64,000 nt of DNA from Candidatus Kirkpatrickella diaphorinae (GTDB lineage Bacteria; Pseudomonadota; Alphaproteobacteria; Acetobacterales; Acetobacteraceae), in NCBI RefSeq assembly GCF_025736875.1, contig NZ_CP107052.1, positions 1,816,501-1,880,500 of the forward strand, in the 5' to 3' direction. The notes under the pieces are model-generated. The model had not been told where the DNA came from and did not search any database. It saw nothing but the letters and a program-made list of their open reading frames with translations. Made by a program: the position numbers and the translations under genes. This document shows, piece after piece, positions 56,030 through 64,000 of the stretch (position 1 is the first letter of the stretch; each line of letters starts with the position of its first letter).

Positions 56030-57619
56030 ATGACGCAACATTATGATGCCGATGTCATTATTGTCGGCTCCGGCGCCTCAGGCTCAAACGCAGCTTTTGA
56101 ACTGGCCAGGAAGGGCAAGTCCGTCATCATTCTGGAGTCCGGCGTCTGGATTCCGCGCTGGAAAATCGTGGAGAATTTCCGCTCATCCCCGCGCAAAGGC
56201 AATCATAACGATCCCTACCCCAACCAGCCTTGGGCCCCCTCATCCTTCAGCCCTGGTTACATTGAAAATACGGGGAGTTTTGAGTATCTGCCCGGCATGT
56301 TACGTCTCGTCGGCGGCACGACATGGCACTGGGCCGCAGCGACGTGGCGCTATATCCCCAATGACATGAAGCTCAAGACGCTTTACGGCGTCGGGCGTGA
56401 CTGGCCTGTTTCCTATGACACGCTTGAGCCTTATTACGGGCGGGCCGAATATAATCTCGGTGTCTGCGGAAGTGATTCAGAGGACCAATCGGGGCAGATG
56501 GGAGGGCTTTTCCCGCCGCGATCCACGCCCTATCCCATCCCGCCGGAAGCCGAAACCTATTATTTTCAGCGTCTGAAAGCCCGCCTTTCACCGTCGGGCT
56601 TCAATTTTCTGCACGAGCCGAATGCGCGCACGAATCAGCCCTGGGACGGTCGCCCCGGCTGCTCGGGCAATAATAACTGTATGCCCGTCTGCCCGATCGG
56701 GGCCATGTATTCCGGTGATGTCCATGCGCGCCACACTGAAAAAGCGGGCGGCAAGGTCATCACCGATGCCACGGTTTTCAAAATCGAAAAAGGCGAAGGC
56801 AATAAGATTGCCGCCGTCCATTATCGCACCTCAAAACATGAGGAAGTCCGGCTGACGGCACGTGCCTTTATCCTGGCGGCGAATGGTCTCGAAATTCCCA
56901 AACTCATGCTGATGTCTGACATCGGTAACTCGTCGGATCAGGTCGGCCGCAATCTGATGGATCATACGGGCATCGGCTTACAGTTTCTGGCGGATGAGCC
57001 GCTATGGCCCGGCCGCGGTCAGGTGCAGCAAGGCGGTATCTTCAATTGGCGGGATGGCGCGTTCCGGCGGGAACATGCCGCGATCAAACATGCCCTGACC
57101 AATATCGTCCCCAATCGTGCCATTGCGGAGCGCCTGCTTTCGCAGGGCGTTGTCGGGCCGGAGCTTGACAGGCAGATCCGTCACATGGCCGCACGCTGGG
57201 TCGATTTCTCGACCACGTTTGAGATGCTGCCGATCCCGACCAACCGCATCCAGCCTTCGACGACGCGGCGCGATGCGCTGGGCATTCCGACGATGGTCGT
57301 GAATTACGACACGGATGATTATATCGCGAAAGGTGCTGCGGTCGCGCGGTCCCAATTTGCCGAAATCGTCAAAATAATGAACGGCACGGTGATTGAAGAT
57401 AATACAGGCTGGCAGAATCGCGACCATATTATGGGGACGACGATCATGGGGGACGACCCGAAGGACTCCGTCGTCAACCATGAATGCCGAAGCTGGGATC
57501 ATGATAATCTCTTCCTCGCGACGACAGGTGTCATTCCGGCAAGTGGCGTGGTCAACCCGACATTGACCGCAATCGCTTTCGCCATTCGTATCGCGGACAT
57601 CTTGGAAAAGGAGGTCTGA
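56030..57619 (+). CDS. sldL: Membrane-bound FAD sorbitol/polyol dehydrogenase, large (flavoprotein) subunit
   Basis: Catalytic GMC-family flavoprotein of 529 residues. It has N-terminal FAD motif DVIIVGSGASGSNAAFELA (GxGxxG at 13-18), GGTTWHWAAATWRYIPNDMK, and the Cys cluster CSGNNNCMPVC (Cys211, Cys217, Cys221), which in the related fructose dehydrogenase binds a 3Fe-4S centre. The C-terminal catalytic region has NHECRSWDHDNLFLATTGVI and SGVVNPTLTAIAFAIR. It lacks its own signal and is expected to be exported with SldS. It begins 29 bp after sldS and ends 2 bp before the cytochrome gene. FDH, gluconate 2-DH and SLDH are relatives; sorbitol type is most likely. Confidence 0.88.
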   Translation: MTQHYDADVIIVGSGASGSNAAFELARKGKSVIILESGVWIPRWKIVENFRSSPRKGNHNDPYPNQPWAPSSFSPGYIENTGSFEYLPGMLRLVGGTTWHWAAATWRYIPNDMKLKTLYGVGRDWPVSYDTLEPYYGRAEYNLGVCGSDSEDQSGQMGGLFPPRSTPYPIPPEAETYYFQRLKARLSPSGFNFLHEPNARTNQPWDGRPGCSGNNNCMPVCPIGAMYSGDVHARHTEKAGGKVITDATVFKIEKGEGNKIAAVHYRTSKHEEVRLTARAFILAANGLEIPKLMLMSDIGNSSDQVGRNLMDHTGIGLQFLADEPLWPGRGQVQQGGIFNWRDGAFRREHAAIKHALTNIVPNRAIAERLLSQGVVGPELDRQIRHMAARWVDFSTTFEMLPIPTNRIQPSTTRRDALGIPTMVVNYDTDDYIAKGAAVARSQFAEIVKIMNGTVIEDNTGWQNRDHIMGTTIMGDDPKDSVVNHECRSWDHDNLFLATTGVIPASGVVNPTLTAIAFAIRIADILEKEV

Positions 57620-57621
57620 CC

Positions 57622-59043
57622 ATGGCGTCCTTCCTCAAACGCCTTGCGATGGGATGTGCCGTCATTTCAGCATGCGCCCTGTCGCTTGGCACGGCCCGCG
57701 CTGCACATGATCAGAAACTCATTGATCGCGGCGCTTATCTGGCGCGGTCAGGCGATTGCATGGCGTGCCATACAAATCCGGGTCATCCCAGTTATGGTGG
57801 CGGCTATAAAATCACGTCCCCTTTCGGCGACATCATCGTTCCGAATATTTCCTCTTCAAAAAAATATGGCATCGGAAACTGGACAGAGAAGCAGTTTGAT
57901 CGCGCTCTACGCCAGGGCATATCGCCGCGCGGCTACCTCTATCCCGCCATGCCCTACACGCAATATGCCCATCTTTCTGACGCGGATACGCACGCTTTAT
58001 ACGTCTATTTTTCTCAGGCTGTGGAACCTGTCGAGTATCCTCCGGTCGATAAAACGCATCTGCCTTTTCCCTTCAATATCCGCCAGATCATGTTTGGTTG
58101 GAATCTCCTTTTCACCGATAAGACAGTCATCCCCACCGGGGAGGATAAACCCGGCTCGGTTGAGCGCGGCCGCTATCTGGTAAGGGCGCTTGCGCATTGC
58201 TCCGCCTGCCACACGCCCCGCAATATTTTCATGGCGGAAAAAACCAGCAAGCCGCTCGCGGGCGGCCGCGTTGGTGGCTGGATCGCGCCAAACATCACGT
58301 CCGACCCGATCAGCGGCATCGGCAGCTGGACGGAGGAGGAGATCATTACCTATCTTCGTCAGGGTGCGGTTGAGGGCAAGGCCCAGGCGGCGGGCAGTAT
58401 GGCGGAGGCCGTGCAGCACAGCTTCCGCTTCATGCAGAAGAGTGACCTGCGCGCGATCGCGCGATATCTCAAGACCGTGCCCCCGGTCCGGGATCCGGGG
58501 CAGGAAAAACCGGATTACGCGTTCCAAAATCCGCGTCGCGTCGATATCGGCATTCTGGACCGCGCGGAGAATCGCTCTCCCGGTTCAATGGAAAATGGCA
58601 AAATCGTCATTGGTGAACGTCTTTACGTGGGCGCATGTGCGTCCTGCCATCAATTGCAGGGTCAGGGCACGGAAGATCAGTTTTATCCTTCCCTGACATC
58701 CAATACGGCGACGGGCAGCCGATACCCGAATAATCTTGTCCTCGCCATTCTCAAAGGTGTTCACCGTCGGACGAATACCGGCATGGTGTTTATGCCCGCA
58801 TTTGAGGACCAGTTGGACGATGCCCAGATTGCCGCTGTCGCGGATTACGTCTTGAATCATTTCGGCAATCCGTCAGCGCGGGTGACGCCTGCCGATGTCA
58901 AACGCCTGCGTCACGCCGATGTCGGTTTCTGGACGGTGCGGCTGATCTCCAACATCATCTTCGGGACGGTTATCATTGTCGGGTTGGTCATTCTGGTCCT
59001 GGTGATTTCCCTGTTCCGTCGGCGTCGGCGTCGCCAACGGTAA
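57622..59043 (+). CDS. sldC: Tri-haem cytochrome c subunit of membrane-bound dehydrogenase
   Basis: Electron-transfer subunit passing electrons from the flavoprotein to ubiquinone. The 473 residues have a Sec signal (MASFLKRLAMGCAVISACAL), then three c-type haem sites: CMACH (46-50), CSACH (193-197) and CASCH (339-343). A C-terminal membrane anchor (about 440-467, FGTVIIVGLVILVLVISLF) is followed by an Arg-rich tail. Three haems and a terminal anchor match cytochrome subunits of sorbitol, fructose, gluconate and alcohol dehydrogenases. Last gene of the operon, followed by a strong hairpin. Confidence 0.9.
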   Translation: MASFLKRLAMGCAVISACALSLGTARAAHDQKLIDRGAYLARSGDCMACHTNPGHPSYGGGYKITSPFGDIIVPNISSSKKYGIGNWTEKQFDRALRQGISPRGYLYPAMPYTQYAHLSDADTHALYVYFSQAVEPVEYPPVDKTHLPFPFNIRQIMFGWNLLFTDKTVIPTGEDKPGSVERGRYLVRALAHCSACHTPRNIFMAEKTSKPLAGGRVGGWIAPNITSDPISGIGSWTEEEIITYLRQGAVEGKAQAAGSMAEAVQHSFRFMQKSDLRAIARYLKTVPPVRDPGQEKPDYAFQNPRRVDIGILDRAENRSPGSMENGKIVIGERLYVGACASCHQLQGQGTEDQFYPSLTSNTATGSRYPNNLVLAILKGVHRRTNTGMVFMPAFEDQLDDAQIAAVADYVLNHFGNPSARVTPADVKRLRHADVGFWTVRLISNIIFGTVIIVGLVILVLVISLFRRRRRRQR

Positions 59044-59058
59044 AATTCCTTCCCGTCG

Positions 59059-59090
59059 CGGGGTGGCAGCTTAAACGTGCTGCCACCCCG
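59059..59090 (+). terminator. Hairpin terminator of the sld operon
   Basis: CGGGGTGGCAGC (59059-59070) and GCTGCCACCCCG (59079-59090) form a perfect 12-bp stem with an 8-nt loop, 16 bp past the cytochrome stop. It lacks a T-tract, so termination may need a factor. Confidence 0.6.
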
Positions 59091-59195
59091 CCGCTGCGGT
59101 CTCCTCGCCTCAAACTCTGCATCGGCTGGATCTGCACTGCTGGCCCAGGCCAGCCCCTTGCTGCTTCTGAAAAAAAATAACATCCTGTCGCGATC

Positions 59196-60149
59196 ATGAT
59201 CCGACCTGACCCATTCCTGCTCGCGCTCATCGTCGCAGTCCTTCTCGCCACATTTGTCCCCAGTGCGGGCCAGGCGGCGGCGATCCTCAATGTGATCGTG
59301 ACCATCATGATCGGGGTCATGTTCTTCCTGCAGGGGGCGCGCCTTGAGCCTGCTTCCGTCATCGCAAATGTCAGGGACTGGCGGCTTCAGGGCGCCATGC
59401 TGGCCTGCACCTTCGTTATCTTCCCGGTTCTGGGATTGGGTGCGTGGTTTCTGATGCCACATCTTTTCAGCGATGATTTATGGCGCGGCATGATGTTTCT
59501 TTGCTGCCTGCCATCAACCGTTCAATCTTCCATCGCGCTGACATCCATCGCGCGCGGCAATGTGGCCGCGGCGATCTGTGGTGCAACCCTGTCAAACATT
59601 GTAGGCATTTTTGTCACGCCGATCCTGGTCGGGCTGCTTGTTCAGAAGGGGCGGATATTTTCACTCCATGCCATGATCGGCGTGGCTACACAGCTTCTGC
59701 TTCCGTTTCTCATCGGGCAGTTATTGCATCACCGGATCGGGGGGTGGGCGTTGCGCCATAAGCGCCTGCTTTCCTTTACCGATCGCGGCTCCGTGATCCT
59801 TGTCGTTTACACAGCCTTCAGCCATGCGGTTGTTGAAGGCATATGGCACCGTGTTTCCCTCGCCGATATGGTCGTGATCGCCTCAGCGTGCTTCCTGTTA
59901 CTGGTGCTTGTGCTGTTGCTGACATGGGGACTGGGGCGCCATACGCATCTGTCATTCGAGAGCACCATCGCCCTCATGTTCTGCGGCTCCAAAAAGTCGC
60001 TGGCATCCGGGGTGCCGATGGCCAATATTCTGTTTACACCGGCCCATGTGGGTATTGTCGTGCTGCCTCTGATGCTCTTTCATCAGATCCAGCTTTTTAC
60101 CTGCACGCTTCTGGCCCGCAAATTTGCCCGGCGCCGTCAGACTGGTTGA
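59196..60149 (+). CDS. SBF-family (bile acid:sodium symporter-like, YfeH type) transporter
   Basis: Polytopic membrane protein of 317 residues with about ten hydrophobic segments. It belongs to the SBF-like group: TIMIGVMFFLQGARLEPASV, MMFLCCLPSTVQSSIALTSI (about 100-119; the cross-over motif with PSTVQSS) and FCGSKKSLASGVPMANILF (about 264-282). Bacterial members are not bile-acid carriers; their substrates are mostly unknown. It may be independent of the sld operon because a strong hairpin separates them. It converges on trpA with 3 bp between stops. Confidence 0.87.
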   Translation: MIRPDPFLLALIVAVLLATFVPSAGQAAAILNVIVTIMIGVMFFLQGARLEPASVIANVRDWRLQGAMLACTFVIFPVLGLGAWFLMPHLFSDDLWRGMMFLCCLPSTVQSSIALTSIARGNVAAAICGATLSNIVGIFVTPILVGLLVQKGRIFSLHAMIGVATQLLLPFLIGQLLHHRIGGWALRHKRLLSFTDRGSVILVVYTAFSHAVVEGIWHRVSLADMVVIASACFLLLVLVLLLTWGLGRHTHLSFESTIALMFCGSKKSLASGVPMANILFTPAHVGIVVLPLMLFHQIQLFTCTLLARKFARRRQTG

Positions 60150-60152
60150 GTT

Positions 60153-60992
60153 TCAGTCACCGTCAACCCTGCTTTTTGCACTTTGATGCACCGCCTCGGA
60201 AATCGCCTTGAGTTGTTGAAGGATAGAGGGGAGTGTCCGCGCCGTCGCACGTCCATCCAGCAATGTTTCTTCCAACGTTGAGATGAGGGAGGACGCGACA
60301 ACAGCCGCGTCACCTGTCCGCACGGCAATCGCCGCCTGGGCGGGTGTGCGAATGCCGAACCCGATCGCGATTGGCAGCGGGCTTACAGCACGGATGCGCG
60401 GCAAGGCAGCCGCCAACTCTTCATGAGATGCCGTGCGTGTGCCCGTTACGCCCGTGACGCTGACATAATAGAGAAATCCGGAAGCTTGCGCCGTCAGGAA
60501 ATGCAGGCGCGATTCCGGCGTATTAGGCGCGATCAGGCGGATAATATCCAGCCCGTAACGCTGCGCATGCGGCATGATGAAGTCCGCCTCTTCAACGGGC
60601 AGATCAACGATGATGAGACCATCAACCCCACAGGCCGAGGCATCACGACAGAAAGCTTCCGCGCCGTAACTGTCGATGGGGTTGAGGTAGCCCATGAGGA
60701 TGATCGGCGTTTCATCCTCCTCCTCCCGGAAACTCTGCACCATCTCCAGCACACCGCTTAAGGTCGCGCCTGCTTTCAGGCCGCGCAACGCGGCTTTCTG
60801 AATCGTGGGACCATCCGCAGAGGGGTCAGAGAACGGGACCCCGATTTCAATCAGGTCCGCACCGTTAGACGGCATGGCCTTCAAAAGCGCCAGAGACGTC
60901 TCGCGATCCGGGTCAAAAGCCTCAAGATAGGGGATAAGCGCCCCGCGTCCCGCGGCTTTGAGCTGCGCAAACCGTTTTTCAATGCGGCTCAC
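60153..60992 (-). CDS. trpA: Tryptophan synthase alpha chain
   Basis: Cleaves indole-3-glycerol phosphate to indole, which is channelled to TrpB. The 279-residue TIM barrel has the signature [19 protein letters not shown] (about 47-65) with the catalytic Glu and Asp, and [20 protein letters not shown] and [12 protein letters not shown]. Its start overlaps the trpB stop (ATGA), indicating coupled translation. TrpA follows TrpB in the usual order; trpF does not precede within the window. Confidence 0.96.
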   Translation of the reverse strand: MSRIEKRFAQLKAAGRGALIPYLEAFDPDRETSLALLKAMPSNGADLIEIGVPFSDPSADGPTIQKAALRGLKAGATLSGVLEMVQSFREEEDETPIILMGYLNPIDSYGAEAFCRDASACGVDGLIIVDLPVEEADFIMPHAQRYGLDIIRLIAPNTPESRLHFLTAQASGFLYYVSVTGVTGTRTASHEELAAALPRIRAVSPLPIAIGFGIRTPAQAAIAVRTGDAAVVASSLISTLEETLLDGRATARTLPSILQQLKAISEAVHQSAKSRVDGD

Positions 60993-62212
60993 AATTTTGT
61001 CCCCAGATGATGTGCCACCGTATCAATATCCTTATCGCCGCGCCCGGAAAGATTGAGCACGATTATATCTTTTTCCGACATATGCGGCGCGATCTGCGCA
61101 ACATAGGCGAGGCCATGCGCACATTCGAGGGCCGAGATAATGCCCTCCGTGCGTGTCAAAAGCTGGAAGGCCTCAAGCGCCTGTACATCCGTCACACTCA
61201 CATATTCAGCGCGTCCCACCTCATGGAGCCAGGCATGTTCCGGCCCGATGCCCGGGTAATCCAGCCCCGCACTGATCGAATGTGCTTCCAGGATCTGCCC
61301 GTCTTCATCCTGAAGCAAATAGGTTCGATTGCCATGCAGAACGCCGGAGCGCCCGCGGGAAATGGAGGCCGCAGTCTCACCACTATCCAGGCCGCGCCCT
61401 GCCGCCTCGACACCGACGAGGCGCACATCCTTGTCATCCAGAAAGGGATGGAAGATGCCCATGGCGTTTGACCCGCCGCCAATCGCCGCGACGATAACAT
61501 CCGGCAGGCGTCCTTCCGCCTCTAAAATCTGTTCCTTGGTTTCAATGCCGATGACGGCCTGGAAATCACGCACCATGGCGGGGTAGGGGTGCGGCCCGGC
61601 GACCGTCCCGACCAGAAAATACGTGTCAGCAACGTGCGCGACCCAATCGCGCATGGCCTCATTCATCGCATCCTTGAGCGTGCCCGCCCCTGCCGTTACC
61701 GGCCGCACCTCCGCACCCAGAAGCTTCATGCGGAAGACATTGGGCTTTTGACGCGCTACATCCGTTGCGCCCATATAAATGGTGCAGGACATGCCGAAAA
61801 GCGCACAGACGGTCGCCGTCGCCACACCATGTTGACCCGCGCCCGTTTCCGCAACGATACGGGTCTTGCCCATGCGGCGGGCCAGTAAAATCTGCCCCAT
61901 CACATTATTGAGCTTGTGGGAGCCCGTGTGATTAAGCTCCTCCCGCTTCAGATAAATCCGTGCGCCACCCAACTCATCCGAAAGGCGTTTCGCGTGCCAG
62001 AGAGGGCTGGGGCGCCCGATATAATGTTTGAAGTAATAATGAAGCTCTTCCCAGAATGTCGGGTCTTTTTTTGCCGCCTGATAGGTCGCGTCCAATGCCT
62101 GCACGAGGGGCATAAGGGTTTCAGCGACAAACTGCCCGCCAAACGTCCCGAACCGACCGCGATCATCAGGGCCGTTTTTCAAGCTGTTCATGGAGGCGGC
62201 AGGCGCTTGCAT
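60989..62212 (-). CDS. trpB: Tryptophan synthase beta chain
   Basis: PLP enzyme that joins indole and serine to make tryptophan. With the ATG at 62212 it has 407 residues. It has the PLP lysine in [39 protein letters not shown], the phosphate loop IGGGSNAMG, and [18 protein letters not shown] near the COMM-domain side. The start is supported by AAAGGA 7 bases upstream; the open frame continues to a TTG at 62302, but that part is not family-like. Upstream is htpG, not trpF, so this is a two-gene trpBA unit. Confidence 0.96.
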   Translation of the reverse strand: MQAPAASMNSLKNGPDDRGRFGTFGGQFVAETLMPLVQALDATYQAAKKDPTFWEELHYYFKHYIGRPSPLWHAKRLSDELGGARIYLKREELNHTGSHKLNNVMGQILLARRMGKTRIVAETGAGQHGVATATVCALFGMSCTIYMGATDVARQKPNVFRMKLLGAEVRPVTAGAGTLKDAMNEAMRDWVAHVADTYFLVGTVAGPHPYPAMVRDFQAVIGIETKEQILEAEGRLPDVIVAAIGGGSNAMGIFHPFLDDKDVRLVGVEAAGRGLDSGETAASISRGRSGVLHGNRTYLLQDEDGQILEAHSISAGLDYPGIGPEHAWLHEVGRAEYVSVTDVQALEAFQLLTRTEGIISALECAHGLAYVAQIAPHMSEKDIIVLNLSGRGDKDIDTVAHHLGTKL

Positions 62213-62318
62213 TGATTGGTCCTTTAAACATCTTGCTCCATGGATGGGCAGCCCACCAAAGGCAGGCTGGGCCTTTATCGACCCAACTTCACCACCCTGC
62301 AAGGCGCATTCAGTAAGA

Positions 62319-62346
62319 AGATGGAGAGGAGTACCCCCTCCATCTC
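62319..62346 (-). terminator. Hairpin at the 3' end of htpG
   Basis: AGATGGAG (62319-62326) and CTCCATCT (62338-62345) are a perfect inverted repeat just beyond the htpG stop. On the minus strand TTCTTACTG follows, which is only moderately T-rich. Confidence 0.5.
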
Positions 62347-62359
62347 AGCGCTGACGGTT

Positions 62360-64000
62360 TCAGGCGGAGGCCGAAACCAGCATCGTCGTCAGTTTACGGA
62401 TAAACGCCGAGGCATCCCCCAAGGGCTCCCCTTCATTGACGCGCGCCATATCGAGGAGGACGGCGGCGAAATCCTCAACGGACTCATCGCGATCTGCACG
62501 TGCCGCCAGATTGCGGATCAGAGCGTGATGGGGGTTGATCTCTAAAATCGGCAATATGGCAGGCATAGCCTGACCGGATTGCCGCATCAAGCGCTGCATC
62601 ATCATATCCGGACCGCCCTCGCTGGTGATGACGACGGCACTATCAACAAGCCGGTTCGTGCTTTTGACGTCCTTCACCCGGCCCTCAAGCGCCGCCTTCA
62701 GCGCGGGAAGGAGTTTTTCCAGCGAAGCGGCCTCCCCCTCCGGCGTCGGTGCCGCGAACTTGTCGAGATCCCCATGGGTCTGGCTGATGGCGCGGAGGGT
62801 CTTCTCTTTATAACTGCCGAGACGCTCCGGCCAGAAGCCATCCACCTGGTCAGAAAGCAGCAGGACCTCAATGCCGCGTGCGCGGAACCCTTCGAGCTGC
62901 GCTGAATGGGCGAGACTTTCCACATTATCGCCCGTCAGGAAGTAAATATGCGCCTGCCCGTCTTTCATCCGTGCGACATAATCATCCAATGTGGTGGCAT
63001 CGTCCGAATATGTTGACCGGAACAGGGAAAGAGACGCGATCTCCTGACGATATTCAGCATCTTCCCAGATCCCTTCCTTCAGGACGGGGCCGAAATTCTC
63101 CCAGAAATTTTTGAAGCCCTCTTTATCTTCCGGCTTCGTGGCGCGCTGGCGGATCTCATTCAACACGCGTTTGGTCACGGCTTTGCGGATGCGCGTCAGG
63201 ACCGGCGTAGCTTGCAACATCTCGCGTGAGACGTTGAGTGGGAGATCCTCCGTATCCACAACCCCTTTGACAAAGCGCAGCCACGCTGGCAGGAGCCCCG
63301 CCTCATCCGTGATGAACATGCGTTTGACATGCAGATTCACTTTGCTCTCACGCGACGATTCCATGAAGTCAAAGGGCCGCGCACCGGGGATGAAGAGGAG
63401 CGCGGTAAATTCCGTCGCCCCCTCCGCCGACCAATGCATCGTCGTGTACGGTGCGTCAAACTGATGGGCGACGTGCCGATAGAACTCAGTATATTGCTCT
63501 TCCGTGATGTCGGATTTTGACTTGCGCCAGAGGGCCGTCCCCTCATTCGCGTCGGAGGTCTCCTCCCCATCCTGAAGTTTGATCGGCCAGGTGATGTGGT
63601 CTGCCCATTTCCGGATGATGCTTTTCAGGCGCCATGCATCGAGAAATTCCGCGGCATCTTCCTTCATGTGCAGCACGATATCCGTGCCCCCCGCCTCACG
63701 CGAGGCGGGGGAAATTTCGAAGCTGCCCTTCCCATCCGAGGACCATTGAAAAGCATCCGGCGCACCGGCTTTGCGGGAAATAACATCAACATGGTCCGCG
63801 ACCATAAAGGCGGCGTAGAAACCGACGCCGAACTGCCCGATCAGGCTCGGCCGGTCCTCCGGTTTTGCCGCGCTGAGCTTTTCCCCGAAGGCGCGCGTGC
63901 CTGATCGTGCAATGGTGCCGAGATTCTGCGCGAGTTCATCATGACTCATCCCCGCACCGACATCGCTGATCGTGAGGAGGCGCTTCTCCTTATCCGGCGC
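62360..64000 (-). CDS. htpG: Molecular chaperone HtpG (Hsp90), N-terminus cut by window edge
   Basis: Bacterial Hsp90. The minus-strand frame is open through base 64000. The first visible residues are [20 protein letters not shown], followed by [20 protein letters not shown] and the [15 protein letters not shown] nucleotide lid region. The middle domain has [20 protein letters not shown] and [20 protein letters not shown], with RDXX-type [17 protein letters not shown]. About 546 residues are present; the first 70-80 of the ATPase domain lie outside. The ATP-site motif reads DVGAGM rather than the usual DNGIGM; the essential Asp and Gly residues are kept. Confidence 0.96.
   Translation of the reverse strand, partial: APDKEKRLLTISDVGAGMSHDELAQNLGTIARSGTRAFGEKLSAAKPEDRPSLIGQFGVGFYAAFMVADHVDVISRKAGAPDAFQWSSDGKGSFEISPASREAGGTDIVLHMKEDAAEFLDAWRLKSIIRKWADHITWPIKLQDGEETSDANEGTALWRKSKSDITEEQYTEFYRHVAHQFDAPYTTMHWSAEGATEFTALLFIPGARPFDFMESSRESKVNLHVKRMFITDEAGLLPAWLRFVKGVVDTEDLPLNVSREMLQATPVLTRIRKAVTKRVLNEIRQRATKPEDKEGFKNFWENFGPVLKEGIWEDAEYRQEIASLSLFRSTYSDDATTLDDYVARMKDGQAHIYFLTGDNVESLAHSAQLEGFRARGIEVLLLSDQVDGFWPERLGSYKEKTLRAISQTHGDLDKFAAPTPEGEAASLEKLLPALKAALEGRVKDVKSTNRLVDSAVVITSEGGPDMMMQRLMRQSGQAMPAILPILEINPHHALIRNLAARADRDESVEDFAAVLLDMARVNEGEPLGDASAFIRKLTTMLVSASA

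Noticed and set aside
62213-62302. N-terminal extension or leader peptide of trpB
   Set aside because: In-frame extension starts at TTG and contains only one Trp-free, non-family sequence; no Trp-rich leader or attenuator pair is seen.
1-64000. CRISPR arrays, rRNA operons, prophage genes
   Set aside because: No regularly spaced direct repeats, rRNA sequence or phage structural genes were seen in the window.

Overview
The window comes from the chromosome of an acetic acid bacterium (Acetobacteraceae, Alphaproteobacteria). I base this on three things: the three-subunit membrane-bound FAD sorbitol/polyol dehydrogenase cluster (twin-arginine small subunit, GMC flavoprotein, tri-haem cytochrome c), the ChvG/ChvI two-component pair, and the maf-hemE junction typical of alphaproteobacterial replication origins. 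The genus cannot be settled from the sequence alone; Gluconobacter/Asaia/Kozakia-type organisms fit. Most of the DNA is ordinary housekeeping sequence, densely packed, with many 1-4 bp stop/start overlaps.

Layout. 0-3.7 kb (minus): rsmG (cut by the window edge), mnmG and mnmE, for tRNA wobble-uridine and 16S rRNA modification. 3.7-6.7 kb: ogt, then chvI-chvG on the minus strand. 6.9-11.7 kb (plus): grpE-dnaK-dnaJ-dapB, with a sigma32-like promoter and a 16-bp palindrome before dnaK. 11.8-18.8 kb (plus): metK, trmB, ETF-ubiquinone oxidoreductase, etfBA and a phosphohexomutase. 18.85-22.2 kb: tRNA-Ala(GGC), maf, a candidate chromosomal origin (19.63-19.99 kb), hemE, a HAD phosphatase and hemJ. 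22.2-28.7 kb: SDR oxidoreductase, DedA protein, S9 peptidase, MATE exporter, AI-2E-family permease. 28.7-36.8 kb (plus): a Fur-box-led exbB-exbD-tonB unit ended by an intrinsic terminator, then a heavy-metal-type RND efflux trio (adaptor, pump, outer-membrane factor).

37-48.4 kb is the least housekeeping-like part. It holds two proteins with Hedgehog/intein (Hint) domains that also share a C-terminal module, rapZ, a short RidA-like ORF, a frameshifted putA, fbaA, and a 54-codon gene with a strong ribosome-binding site. 48.7-54.9 kb: HAD phosphatase, mannitol-dehydrogenase-family reductase, glnA, tldD and a small conserved-looking partner. 55.4-64 kb: the sldS-sldL-sldC-like dehydrogenase operon, an SBF-family transporter, trpB-trpA and htpG (cut by the right edge).

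How it fits together: the periplasmic polyol dehydrogenase and the ETF/PutA systems all feed electrons into the quinone pool, which matches oxidative-fermentation physiology. TonB-ExbBD energises outer-membrane uptake, probably under iron control, and lies next to a metal efflux pump. The points most worth following are the candidate oriC, the paired Hint proteins, the putA frameshift at an A5 run, and the unlisted 54-aa gene.
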